From Turnera subulata (Eukaryota; Streptophyta; Magnoliopsida; Malpighiales; Passifloraceae), in assembly GCA_028386065.3 (NCBI GenBank), contig JAKUCV010002560.1:62001-126000 (forward strand): 64,000 nucleotides of DNA, read 5' to 3'. This document shows, piece after piece, positions 1 to 12,600 of the stretch (within the stretch, counting starts at the first letter, position 1; every line of letters starts with the position of its first letter). The translations under genes and the position numbers were made by a program. The notes below the pieces were generated by a model. That model had not been told where the DNA came from. It saw only the letters and a list, made by a program, of their open reading frames with translations, and ran no database searches.

Positions 1-30
1 GGGAGGGCCTTACCAGAAAAGGCGCCTTTT

Positions 31-350
31 TTGTGAAGGCCCTCCCCCCGAGGGACCCACCAAATCCAGGTATTGTTACATCACTCCCTCCGCCCGATTA
101 AATCCTTTACCATGCTACTGCACTAGGGACTCGAACTCGGGACGTGATGCTTTTTATCCCCCTCAAGGAGAGCACCTTCACCAATTCATCTTGTGAAGGC
201 CCTCTCCCCGAGGGATCCACCAAACCCAGGTATTGTTACATCACTCCCTCTGCCCGATTAAATCCTTTACCATGCTGCAGCACTAGGGATTCGAACTCGG
301 GACGTGATGCTTTTTATCCCCCTCAAGGAGAGCACCTTCACCAATTCAGC
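31..350 (-). mobile_element. Tandem pair of tRNA-like SINE-type repeats
   Basis: Two copies of a 160-bp unit follow each other (31-190 and 191-350), differing at only a few bases. Read on the minus strand, each unit has an A-box-like stretch (TGAATTGGTGAAGG) and, about 45 bases on, a B-box-like GAGTTCGAATCCC, the internal RNA polymerase III promoter layout of tRNA-derived SINEs. No poly-A tail or target-site duplication was found. The head-to-tail arrangement is odd for SINEs and suggests local duplication after insertion. A decayed tRNA pseudogene or an LTR fragment remains possible. Confidence 0.5.
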
Positions 351-550
351 TGCAGATCGGTGCTCGTATCAGACGTAAACATCCTCAATCTCAAGAAACG
401 TAACACGCGCAACTAACAGTGACGTCGGTTTCCCTCGCAAAAAAGACGTCCGTTATCTCGCAAGGCGATGATCACGGGAACGTCTTGTGTCCCTTGAAAG
501 AAACGATATCCACTTGTTCACAAATTCCGCATGAGCCAAAAACGTCTGTC

Positions 551-716
551 AAGTCTCGTGTCCCTCCACGGTGTCCGAACAGGTGTAAGCATATTGCACA
601 TGCACTCTACTCGAGCTATGGTCCCATCAGTCTAAGTCTCGTGTCCCTCCACGGTGTCCGAACAGGTGTAAGCTTATCGCACATGCACTCTACTCGAGGT
701 ATGGTCCCATCAGTCT
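551..716. repeat. 83-bp tandem repeat, two units
   Basis: Units at 551-633 and 634-716 are near identical, each running from AAGTCTCGTGTCCC to CCCATCAGTCT, with four or five mismatches. No coding potential is evident. The repeat lies upstream of the LINE remnant at 1076, so it could belong to that element's 5' untranslated region; this is inference from position only. The following 717-1075 is A-rich and shows nothing else recognisable. Confidence 0.7.
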
Positions 717-1075
717 AGCCACAACGGTCACAGATGCATGTAATAAAAGATGCAGGAAATATAGTAAAACCATGAAAAGAAACGCCAAGGTAGCCAGGAC
801 GTTAGAAAATCGCGAGATGGAATAAGGTTGAAAAACACTGGCATTTGTAGCCCGAAAAACGTATAAAGTAACGAAGCAATAAATGAAGCAACGGCAAAAT
901 TTTCAAAAGCAAAATCTTGAAGATCGAAAACAGTAATCACACTCCCCATAGGGGCGTAAAAGACGGAGCGGTGAGATGTAAATCATCAAAAGCATTTTAA
1001 AGCAAACAAACGCTCAGGCAAAGAAACCTCAAAACTCAGAAAAAAAAAACAAAACATCAACACGTCCAAAACACA

Positions 1076-1740
1076 ATGCCTGCTCCATCATCCGTCTTCT
1101 TCGTCGAAGGTGCCAACCTAGGCAGAAGAAACCGGCTGGCCTACAGCATGATCAACGAGCATCCAGAGGAATTACTGAACGAGCTCGGCAGAATGCCTCA
1201 TCTGGCCTTTGTCGACGAGCTCTACTCGTCAAGATTCTTTGTCACTCCCATAGAAGAGACGTTCTTCCTAGAGGACCATGGCACACTGAGGACCTCCTTC
1301 TACGGATCGGCCAACTCCGTCATGTTTTTCATCTCTGAAAGACTTCAGGAGTTCAACCTGGAGTCCACTTGCCACTTCCTGGAGCAAGGTACCTACTATC
1401 AGCTCTCGATGACTGCCCAGAGCATGCCCAGAGTAACTCGTCTACCTCCAACTTGGCCAAAGGCCCGACTGCTGGTGTGGAACTGCAGAGGAGTCGTTAG
1501 GCGTTCCCAGGAGTTCTCGCGTACCCTGAGGGACCTGAAGAACCAGTACAAGCCCAACATGGTTCTTCTCACAGAGACCCAGTGGCAGCCTGAAGACGAT
1601 CACGGTCTCATCCCACTCTGGTTCCCTGCAGCAAACCGGTTCTAGCTTCCTGGCTAGAACAACGCAGGCGGCATGTGGTTCTCGTGGAGCGACAGGATCA
1701 CGGTCAACATCAACAATGGCCCCAACAGCTTCAGGGTCAA
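1076..1740 (+). pseudogene. LINE (non-LTR retrotransposon) endonuclease remnant
   Basis: The open frame from 1076 to 1645 (189 codons) ends in a stretch that looks like the start of an L1-type apurinic endonuclease domain: LLVWNCRG near residue 131, then a KPNMVLLTETQ segment containing the expected acidic residue. A stop follows at 1643. The next domain piece (GGMWFSWSD, then a VNVVL strand) is in another frame at about 1668-1740, so the element is frameshifted and truncated, with no reverse transcriptase. The first 130 residues are not recognised; they may be a LINE ORF1 tail or a fused 5' segment. Confidence 0.65.
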
Positions 1741-1756
1741 CGTCGTTCTAAGGCGA

Positions 1757-2030
1757 TGAATGTATTTTTATTTTTTATAAAATATCAATGTAATATTTAT
1801 GTTTGTAATGAAAATATTAGTATTATTAATAATATTTATATTTTCGCTTATTTATGGCATCATTACCTCTTATGTGAATGTTCTTCGACAACTGGCGTCC
1901 TTTGACTGGATCCATAATGCACTAACTAAATGATATAAAATAATAAACAAATGGAGCGAACTATGCAAACAAGGACAACAAACACACAAGGACTGCCCAA
2001 CAAGACCTAACGCCCGCTCCGCTACCAAAA
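1757..2030 (-). mobile_element. Gypsy internal leader with primer-binding site and gag start
   Basis: Next to the LTR at 2031, minus-strand reading gives TTTTGGTAGCGGAGCG, a primer-binding-site-like sequence, then a leader and an ATG near 1912 opening with MDPVKGRQL. The intact-looking element further right has the same arrangement (PBS at 27673, MDPVEGRKL near 27791). The rest of the element is missing: an AT-rich tail runs to about 1757, where the LINE remnant abuts. Confidence 0.6.
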
Positions 2031-4933
2031 TGAAACGCCCCGACCCGTATTTACCGTACACAGTAAACACGTGTCGGAACTGTAACAACCTGACCAAATA
2101 AAGCCCAGCATACAGTGTATACAACAGAAACACGGGCTCAACAGCCCAAAATAAAAACATCAGAAACAACATAACCGGTCCAATGGCCCAACAATAGCAA
2201 AATATTGCACAGCGGAAGACTTAATAACTCACAAAACACTGTATGCGACACTGATGCAAACTATGGATCCAAGTCCTGTCCAAGGGATAACGCCGCAGCC
2301 TGTCTGGAATGCACCAAACCTGTACAACAAATAATCCATCCTACGGGATGAAAGCCCGCAGGTGAGGGGTGAGTCCGAAGTACTCACCGACGAAGGATAG
2401 ACAATCAATATGCACACCATAAATTACTCAAGGTCAAAACAGTAATAACAGCCAAATACATACCAATACAAAAGACTCGACCCAAAACCGGTCCAAGACC
2501 CAAAAGACTCAAATAAAATTCAATTTCCAATTTTATCTTTCCGGGCTACGTCACGGATAAGCTAGGGGTCAGACCTGGTTATCAACATATTCCGGGTGCC
2601 AGACCAAATACAGAGAACCCAGGGATCGACATCCCAAAAATACGAACCCAGGGATAGACATCCCAAGCATAGACATGCTTATCACAGGTAACCCAGGTCA
2701 AGGGCACCACAAAATAGTCTTAAACCATCGAGTCGTACCACTACTTACCACGTGACAATTATATTATCATCATCAAAACCAATCACAGGGATCAACATCC
2801 CTAACCAAAACACCGGGATAGACATCCCTATCCAAAATCAAGGATCGACATCCTTATCACCAATTATTATTTATTCCATTTTATTTTTTGCCAAAAAGAC
2901 ACAAGGATAAACATCCAAAAACCAACATGGGATAAACATCCCGACAACAATCAAGACAATGGGATAAACATCCCGAATCAAACCATAGCAAATGCAACAT
3001 CCAACAATGCAATAATCATCAAACACTATAACCGAGTAATACAGGCACATATTGAAGGAAATCTATCCTCACCTTGGCCGATTACTCAACTCCGGAGACA
3101 ATGACCGGTACCAAGGCCGGCTCCTCGAGAAACTGCCCGATATCCAAACCTATCCAACAAAACAATACATACACATAAATGCACATAATCGGTATGCTAT
3201 GATGCCAATACTGCGAAATACCCCATCCCGGTTCATATCCTTTATTATTTCCCTTTATCGAAAATATTATACCGTACGTATATCCGAATATAATTTTGGT
3301 ACCATACTTTAATTAAAACTCCTTTAAAAATATTTTCATAAATTAATTATACTTTTCCCAAAATATAATCACCATAATTTTTCTGGAATTTATAACATAT
3401 GTATATATTTTCCATAATATTTCCATAAAAATTATTATACTTTCCAAAATATAATTTACAAGTATTATTATCTTTAGAAAACTCCATTTCCAGAAAGTAT
3501 AATCACATAAACTTATTTTCTGAAAATAAATACGAATTTATAAATACACATATATATTTTCAAACATAAAATACTTTTCCAAACAGTTATAAATAAACAT
3601 AATTATATATATATTTTAGAAACATACCTATATATATTTTCCAAGAATAATAACATATACTTATTATATTCCAGAGAAATAATAACATATAATTAAAATT
3701 TCCAGAAATATTTTCAAGGTATATATATATTTTTCAAACTAACCATAATAATAATTTACAAACAAAACTTAATTATCTTAATTTTCCAAAATCAAGTATA
3801 TGTTTTCTTTTCAAACAACTATTTATAATTACCATATATTTCTCAGAATAATATATGTAAATTTTCAAAATAATAGATATATATTTTTTTCTAGAAACAA
3901 ATACCACAATTAAATATATAAATGTATAAATGTTTTTCTTTTTTTATATAAAAAAAGAAACCCGGCAACCCAGCACCCCAGCACCCATGGGAGGCGCGAC
4001 CCGGCCGCGACCCGCCCAGATGAGTCGGATCCTTACCTTAGGAATGGCGGCGGCGGCGCGACAACGCGAAGGAAGCGAGCGCGGGGTCGACGACATTGAG
4101 GCGACTCCATGGGCGGCGAAAAGGAGGCGCGACGACGGCAGGAGCAGTTGCAGGAGCGGAGGAAGACGGATCCGCGGGTCTGCCGACGGGTCAACGGCGC
4201 GTCACGGCGTGTCCGGCGGCGGAAAGCGAGGGGAAAGGCGGCTACAGGTCGGCGATGGCACGGGCGTCCTGCTGGTGGTGGCGGTGCGACGAGAGGTGGC
4301 GCGGAGGCGTTCGGCATGAACAGTGGCAGGGGCTCGGGTGACGATGAACAGTATCCCCTTTCTCTTTTTTTTTTCATTTATTTTCTATTTTCTTTCATTT
4401 TCTTTATTTTTTCAGTTTCTATTTTTTTTATTTCTTCCTTATTTTTTTTCCTTTTTCCTCTCTGTTTTTTTTTTCTTTTTTTTTTCTTCTCTCTTTTTTT
4501 GCCTTTTTTTTCTTTCCCTCTTTTTTTTCTTTTTTCTTCTTTTCTCTCTTTTTTTCTTTTTCTTCTCCTCTTCCTCTCCTTCTCTTCTCCTGCTTCCCTT
4601 TTATAAACCGTGGATTTACTATGCATCATGTGACGATCAATAATGCAGCTTGTCTGCATTATGGAGCGTGTCCGGTCCGGACCAAAAAGTAACTGATACA
4701 CCCACTTGGTTATTTTCCGGTGTGATTTTTCTGAGAATTCTGGGACCCAAAAAATACCAACTTAGGTCCGAAAAATCCACGGAAAAATCACTAGCGCGGG
4801 AAAACCCTCGGTTACGAAAAACGACGCCCGATTTACCTTGAATTAATTACCCAAGATTAATTCAACGGTAAATCACTGTAAAAAGACTTCTACAGTCCCG
4901 GTAAAAATGCAAATTTTTACCCGGGCTGTTACA
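2031..4933 (-). mobile_element. Ty3/gypsy-type LTR, family A copy 1 (5' LTR of a truncated element)
   Basis: On the minus strand this begins TGTAACAGCCCGGG at 4933 and ends GGGGCGTTTCA at 2031, the same termini as the copies at 17848-20861 and 28957-31872. It holds the family landmarks: a polypurine tract on the sense strand (4360-4600), an adjacent GC-rich block (3960-4340), an AT-rich middle, an array of GGGAT..ATCCC palindromes (2622-2974) and the conserved block GGGCTTTCATCCCGTAGG (about 2336-2356). Internal leader continues at 2030, so this is a 5' LTR rather than a solo LTR. No matching TSD is visible because the other end is lost. The long reading frames in the polypurine and GC-rich parts are low-complexity and were not taken as genes. 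Confidence 0.8.
2622..2974. repeat. Array of short palindromes in LTR A copy 1
   Basis: About eight to ten copies of a 14-base interrupted palindrome, GGGAT-nnnn-ATCCC (for example GGGATAGACATCCC, GGGATAAACATCCC), spaced 20-45 bases apart. Each can form a 5-bp hairpin. The same array occurs in three other LTRs in this window. Confidence 0.8.
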
Positions 4934-6051
4934 TATCATGTGCATCGCACATGTACAAAACCCAGTAATCTCTTAAAAATGGACAATTTTTTTTCTTGTT
5001 AATGATTTAAAATAATTTATGACATCTAAAAAAGTATGCCAATTTTACATATTTTCTTTGTTAAAAACTGTATTTTTCTCTTCCTCAAAGCTGGATATCT
5101 CTCAGAGTCATTATGAGGTGAATTTATATTTATTTTTTAGCCATTGCGAATAAGAAAAAAAACTCTTGAAAATTTTTGTTCCCCATGGTAATTTCTTTAG
5201 TGTCTATTATATATATATATATAGCAGAGACATGGTTCAAGAGTGATTAAAGTAGTGACACATGGCCATTTAAAAGAGTATGAAAAGGACATGTGACTCA
5301 ATATTGGTTAGATGTTTAATTGTTTGAGGCTTCTTTAATTTTTTTAATTCAAATTATCACTTCAAAATAAACTCTTTTAAATTATTTCTGTTTTTAAAAA
5401 TAGTGATATTGAAGTTCTCTTTTTCAATTCAAATTACCTTTTTTTAATATAGTAATAAGATTTATTAGTTTTACTGAATGCATATATAGCAGAGACATGG
5501 TTCAAGAGTGATTGAAGTAGTGACACATGGCAATTTAAAATGATATGAAAAGTACATGTGGCTTAATATTAATTGTTTGTGGCTTCTTTAATTTTTTTAT
5601 TCAAATTATCACTTCAAAATAATCTCTTTTAAATTATTTCTCTTTTTAAAAATAGTGATATTGAAGTTTTATTTTTCAATTCAAATCATTTTTTTTAATA
5701 TAGTAATAAATTTATTAGTTTTACTGAATGCATGCAGTCTCTCCCTTACTTATATAGTTTTCTCCAAATCAAACTCTTAAAATAATTTACCTTTGAATTG
5801 TATGTTTTCATATAAGTGAGTATTATTGTTATATTTTCATAATCACTTTCTTTTCTATCCAATGTTTTTTTAACTAATTAATTTTTTTATATGTGGAGAA
5901 AAAACCATTTAATCTTCCTTAATTGGATGAAATTAATATTTTTTTTAAGAATGAAATTGTTGTTTAATACATCCTCATTTGAATTGTCTCTCTTAATAAA
6001 TATTAATGCATCATTATTGACTCCCGTGTGACACACGGGGTATTGTACTAG
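4934..6051 (+). mobile_element. Helitron candidate, 3' end
   Basis: A Helitron-type 3' terminus is visible: the hairpin CCCGTGTGACACACGGG at 6023-6039, nine bases later CTAG at 6048-6051, then a host T at 6052. The body is AT-rich and non-coding. The 5' end is not certain; the stretch just after the gypsy LTR (4937 onward) contains another hairpin-like GTGCATCGCAC sequence that may belong to a second Helitron end. No RepHel protein is encoded, so it would be non-autonomous. Confidence 0.5.
5224..5733. repeat. 265-bp tandem duplication
   Basis: Two units start with AGCAGAGACATGGTTCAAGAG at 5223 and again at 5488 and end near TTTACTGAATGCAT. They are close copies, with a roughly 20-base deletion in the second. 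The unit is AT-rich and non-coding and lies inside the Helitron candidate. Confidence 0.75.
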
Positions 6052-6096
6052 TTATAATATAAATGAAACTCTTGATGTCAAATAACACTTATTGTA

Positions 6097-7159
6097 TTCA
6101 TACAACAAATCAAGATAAATTTTTCTGTAATGATCCTTCATTTGTCCCAAAATTGATGAGAGAGAGACGAAAAATTTTTTAGTGATGCAAAAATTACATC
6201 ATTTATAATCTAATGATTGGTGACATGTTATAATTCGTAGATTAATTAATTCTTTTCGTCACAAAATTTTTTCCTCCATATTTTTGCTCCACAGTTTGAT
6301 AAAAAATAAAATTTTCCGTGATGATCCTTCAACCGTCTCAAAAATTAATGAAAAAATGACAAAAATATTTTTTGTCGCATGGTTATTATTGTATAATGAT
6401 GGAAAAATTTCGTCATCTATAATCTAATAATTGGTGACATGTTATAATTGGTTGATTAAATAATTCTTTTCATCACTAAAATGTTTCCCTCCTTATTTTT
6501 TGTCCAAATTTTTTCAAAAGTTAAATTTTTGTGATGATCCTCCATTCGTCTCCAAAATTAATGAAAAAGGGGAAAGAAATATTATGTCTCCCATGGTTGT
6601 TATTATATAGTGATGTAAAATTGCGTCATTTATAATCCAATGATTGATGACGTGTTATAATTCATAGTTTAAGTAATTCATTTCGTCACTAAATTTTTCC
6701 CTTCATATCTTGGCGCTAAAAATTTTGGCTCTAATTTATTAGTGACGAATTAGGGTGACGTCCCCTAAATTAATGAAAAAGGGACGAAAATATTATGTCT
6801 CTCATAGTTGTTAATGTATAGTGATGTAAAAATTGTGTCATCTATAATCTAATGATTGGTGACTTTCGTAGTTTAAGTAATTCATTTCGTCACTAAATTT
6901 TTCCCTCCATATCTTGGCGCTAAAAAATTTTGGCTCTAATGTATTAATGACGAATTAGGGTGACGCTTATGATTTTTGTCACCAAATGATACTTTTGGAG
7001 ACAAAATGTTCATTACTTGTGATGAATCGACCTCGTCACAAAAACAAATTATATTGGTGACATATTATCCATTTTTCGTCACCAAAAAACCATTTGAGGA
7101 GACGAATTCCAGAACGTCATCACAAAAAATGTCCCCAAAGAATGAATTTGTTGTAGTGT
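6097..7159 (+). mobile_element. Non-autonomous CACTA (En/Spm-like) element
   Basis: The right end is TTTGTTGTAGTG (7148-7159), the inverse complement of the CACTACAACAAA terminus typical of CACTA elements. The left end is a decayed match, ATACAACAAAT at about 6100-6110. Between them are about four diverged copies of a roughly 220-bp unit rich in TTCGTCAC/GTGATGA motifs, resembling the subterminal repeats that CACTA transposase binds. No transposase is encoded. A short frame at 6976-7215 is built from these repeats and is not a gene. Confidence 0.65.
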
Positions 7160-7184
7160 GTATGTGTGTAAAGACTGTTAATTC

Positions 7185-7395
7185 ACAACCCAAGTGGATG
7201 TCTTGTTGGCCATGATGGCTTGGGGAATGGGAGGAGAGTGAATGATGCGTTGTTGGCCTTCTTGGTGACTCTGTTTGCCCCTTGTGCTCTAAATCTCTTG
7301 AAACTCGATATCACTTTTCTGCTTTTGTGTTCGTTTTCTTGGGGGTATGGTTCAAAGTGTGCAAATGGTGGGAAACTCAACGGTGTTGCCCTTGC
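7185..7395 (+). pseudogene. LINE zinc-binding (zf-RVT) remnant
   Basis: In the frame through about 7267 the sequence reads like the zinc-binding region that follows reverse transcriptase in plant LINEs: VCPLC, then LETRYHF, then a GVWFKVCKWW segment. Flanking stops and frameshifts show it is dead. The host sequence resumes at 7704 after a small hAT insertion and continues to the plastid-derived insert at about 7868. Confidence 0.45.
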
Positions 7396-7695
7396 CAGTG
7401 GCGAAGCTAGATAGAAATTTTAGAGGGGATAATATAACATTTTGTGTGTGATAATAAGGGTTAATGTAAAAAAATAAAATTTAGAGAAGGGCCAATATAA
7501 TATTTTGTGTTTGATAATAAGGGTTTATGTAAAAAAATAAAATTTAAAAGGAGCCAAATATACATCACAATAAGACTTATTTGCAAAAATTAAAAATCTA
7601 AGGAGGCAATTGGTATATTACAATAGGACTTGCATCAAAAAATTAGAAACTCGGGGGGCCATGGCCACCCTTGGCCCCCTGGGCCACTGCCACTG
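7396..7695. mobile_element. Small non-autonomous hAT element, 300 bp
   Basis: The ends are CAGTGGCGAAGC at the left and, inverted, CAGTGGCAGTGG at the right. It is flanked by an imperfect 8-bp duplication, GCCCTTGC (7388-7395) and GCCCCTGC (7696-7703), as expected for hAT transposition. The interior is a tandem AT-rich unit with no coding capacity. Confidence 0.7.
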
Positions 7696-7867
7696 GCCCC
7701 TGCTACATTTGGAGGATCTATTGTTACAATGGACATTTGTGTCCCCATTTAATTGTAGCCGACCCGTCTGGGTGTCAATTGGATCTAAGGTGCTCTGTCG
7801 ATTTAGTTGGAGGGGAACATGAGGATCCTCAATGGGAGTGCTGCTGATGTGGATATAGTTGTTGACT

Positions 7868-8781
<914 letters not shown>

Positions 8782-8789
8782 GTTATGTC

Positions 8790-9548
8790 ATGTGCAGATT
8801 GCATTAAACATAGTGCAAGTCCCTATGTAGCCTCAATGTCCTAGCCCATCTTTGAATAAGTGTAGCCTTGATGTAATTAGTGTTTTTCAAGTACTTGTAT
8901 TTTGAGATCACGAGGCTTGGGCCTTTTGTGTGCTAGCTCTGTTTTCCCACATACTGTAAATACTGTTTTGGAATAAAGATCTTGGTTAGCATGAAAAAAA
9001 ACAAAGAAGATAAATCTCCAAAAGCGGATTGAGCCCCTAAACTTCCACATTCGATTTAAGAATCGCTATTGCATGAAAAAAGGATTAAGAATCGCTAGCC
9101 GGGCCTGACATGTCGGGCTGGCTAACCTTATCTACCACGTGGTAACCAACAATTTTTTTTCTTTTTTAAGTTTGAGGCTGGCAATTATATATATTATTGA
9201 CAGATATGTGTGTGTGATGCGTTTACATAAATATATGCAGTAATCCACTAAGCATATTCGAAATTATTGTAAAAACCATATATAGACTGACATGTGCATG
9301 TAACGCTTTGTATTCGGAAGTTTTTAACGGGTCCATCCACATTAGAGAATCGTTAGCCCTGCTTGACTTTGACTTGGGTTGCTTTAAATTTATTTAGACA
9401 TAAACATGTGTGTGCAAGTGCCAAGTGTAATGCAAGTGTTGACATATAATATCCCCAAGTTTTTTTAAATTATCACGCGTTTTGGATCCACATTAAATAA
9501 TTGCCAGCCCAAAAAGAATAATCTCTAGCGCTGCTTGGCTTGGCATGC
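8790..9548. other. Intergenic region upstream of the ACX3-like gene
   Basis: No gene seen. 8790-9000 continues the pre-insertion host sequence and ends in an AATAAAG and an A-run (8972-9005), resembling the 3' end of an old retrotransposed copy. The remainder is AT-rich and leads into the core promoter at 9549. Confidence 0.5.
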
Positions 9549-9556
9549 TATAAATA
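9549..9556 (+). promoter_or_regulatory. TATA box of the ACX3-like gene
   Basis: TATAAATA lies 108 bases upstream of the start codon, in an otherwise ordinary AT-rich promoter. It would place transcription start at about 9580. The transcription start itself is inference. Confidence 0.6.
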
Positions 9557-9656
9557 TGGATGATCATGCATCTCATCTTCTCCACTCCACTGCATGCAGT
9601 CTACTACTCAAACACAAATAAGAAGAAGTGAACTCCTCGGAAACCCACAACCCAAA

Positions 9657-12600
9657 ATGTCATCAACAAATAGGGTCGCGCAGCAGAGAACCCGCATCCT
9701 CGCCAACCATTTCCTCCTCCATGAAGCTACGTCGTCCTCGTCGTCCTCACATGCAACTAGCAGTGCCGTCTCTTCCAATGCCTGCCTCAGTTTCGCCCCG
9801 GCGGAGCAAGGCGAAACCATGGCCTTCGACACCAAAGAAATGAGGGAGTTACTGGACTGGCACAACATCGAGTACGTACCGGGACTGGCTGTTCGGGGTG
9901 ATTCAGCAAGAGAAGTTGTTCAATCCGGTGGAGAGAGGGGGGAGAGTGATGGTGGCCCCGGATTACAACCAGCCAAAGGAGCACCAGAGGGAGATGACGA
10001 GACGCCGGGTGAGGTGGCTGGCGGAGAGAAGGGTTTTTGAAGGGTTCTTGACGGGGAAAGGCCCGGAATGGGAACTCAAGAGGTTAGCCATGGAGGAGGT
10101 GGCAGTTGCTTATGACAACTCATTGGCAGTAAAGGCAGGGGTGCAGCTACTGTTGTGGTATGTATATATATAAATATATATAGAAAAAGATATTTGATGA
10201 TGCAGTTAATAATATATACTCCTCTTCTTTGTAATTTTGTTTTGTGTTAATTAATTAATTTGATGATGCATGTCTCAGGGGTAACACAGTCAAGGCTCTG
10301 GGCACAAAGCGGCATCATGACGAGTGGTTGAAAGCAACTGAAGATTATAAAATCATGGGTTGCTTTGCCATGACAGAGTTGGGGCATGGAAGTAATGTAC
10401 GTGTCTTTTTGTGCTTTAATTTAATTTGTCTTCCTTGTATATTCTCTTAATTAATTATATATTCTCATGATCACTAATTTCATGGCTTCAATTAATTTCT
10501 CTATTCCTTTAATTTAATTTTTTTTTCAATATATATATTAGGTTCGAGGACTTGAAACTGTTGCCACTTATGATGCAAGAACAGCTGAATTTGTGATCAA
10601 TACTCCTTGTGAAACCGCTCAGAAATATTGGATCGGTGGAGCTGCTAATGTAAGCAATGTTCCTTCACAATCACAAACATTTATCAATCAATCAAGAGAC
10701 TTCGTACCTTCTTTTTAACTTTCAAAATTTTGCCTACATATGTTAATTTCACCTGATCTGGTTTTGTTTCTGGTGTTAATTATCAATTAATCAGGATGCC
10801 ACTCACGCGGTAGTATTCACCCAGCTACACATGAACGGGCAGAATCAAGGGGTTCATGCATTCATAGTTCAAATCAGGGATGCCAATGGAAATGTACTGC
10901 CAAATATCCGTATAGCGGATTGTGGTCACAAAATTGGTTTGAACGGTGTTGACAACGGAAGAATCTGGTATGTACTCTTCCCGTATATATATGGAAATGC
11001 ACTTTTTCTTGTTGATGTATCATAATATATATGATTTTTTTTTTTTCTTTTGCAGGTTTGACAATGTCCGGGTCCCAAGAGAAAATATGTTGAATTCCGT
11101 TGCTGATGTTACTGCAGATGGTCAATATCTTAGTGATATAAAGGACCCAGATCGGGTAGGTTATACATTGCATAAACTTAATTAATTTACTTGGAGATGC
11201 ATGTGATGGTGTTTAATTGTCGAGCAAGCAAAATAACATGACTTAATTGATTTGCATATTATTTATTTGTCAGAGATCTGCAGCTTTCGTGTCTCCTCTG
11301 ACTTCTGGTCGTGTAACTGTTGCTGCTACTGCGATATGCTCAGCAAAGGTATTTAATTATATCAAATCAAATCAATCGTAAGGAATGTGCATGACATTTT
11401 CCTGTATATTATATATTGGGTACGTCTCATATATAGTTTAGTCTTAAATAGTCTCTTAATTTCTGGTGACCACAGATAAGCCTGGCGATTGCCGTAAGGT
11501 ATGCATTGACTAGGCGGGCATTTTCTACTACCGCAAATGGACCTGAAATGCAATTGCTGGATTATCCATCACACCAACGACGACTTTTGCCCCTTCTTGC
11601 CAAGACGTAAGTACAAGTCCAGATAATACTTGTTTCGCGTGTTGTTTGTAGATTCTTAAGCTCAATAAGCGGCCAACTACGTACACCTCGCCTCAATATA
11701 CTTCTTTTCTCTTCTCTTCTCTCATTTTTTCTTTCCATCCAGATATGCTATGAATTTTGCTGGGAATTACTTGAAGATGATATATGTGAATAGGACACCT
11801 CAATCAATCAAGAATCTTCATGTTGTTTCAAGTGCATTGAAGATCGCTTTCACCTGGCATAATATGAGAACACTCCAGGTACTCAATAGGTGTATATATC
11901 GTAATTAACTAGCAACCTTTCATGACTTTATATATATATTCATATATATTTTGCTTTCAGGAATGCCGTGAAGCCTGTGGAGGACAGGGCATGAAGACTG
12001 AAAATCGAATTGGTCAAATGAAAGGTGACTTTGATCCTCAGTCCACCTACGAAGGAGACAACAGTTATATGACACAGCAGGTACTGTGTAATTAATATGC
12101 GCACTCTTCCTGTCCTCAACCTCATAATTTCACGGAGACTAGTAGTCTGCAGGATTTTAACATACAAATATATTAAGCTTAAGCATCGGAGTGATGTACA
12201 TGGTTCAAATTAATATTGTTTAGGACGTATAATCCGACACACACATTAACATTATACATATATTTGTGTGAGGAATTTCTTCCAATGTGGTGTGGCCCAA
12301 TTAATGTTTTTAAGCCCTAATTAATTGTCTCTAATTCATCTCTGATTGATTCCAATTCACTTCGATCCTCTCCTCAGGTTAGCAAGTCCCTCCTTGCGGA
12401 ATATGCAGCAACCAAGAAGCGGAACAAACCTTTCAATGGTTTGGGATTAGAACACCTGAATGGACCTTCTGCCGTCCTTCCATCTCATCCAACAAGTACC
12501 ATCCTCAGGAGCAGCCACTTCCAGGTACTAATTATTTTTTGTTGACCTTGATTATATACGTAAACATGTTAATTGATCTCCTAAAAAAATGTATACCTCA

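Noticed and set aside
4033..4701. Several long frames on both strands with Lys/Arg/Glu or Phe/Ser-rich products
   Set aside because: They come from a polypurine/polypyrimidine tract and a GC-rich block inside an LTR; overlapping frames on both strands are equally open, and there is no domain.
11041..11052. Poly-T and TA-rich runs in introns and LTRs as regulatory elements
   Set aside because: Normal for plant introns and AT-rich intergenic DNA; no specific signal beyond splice sites.
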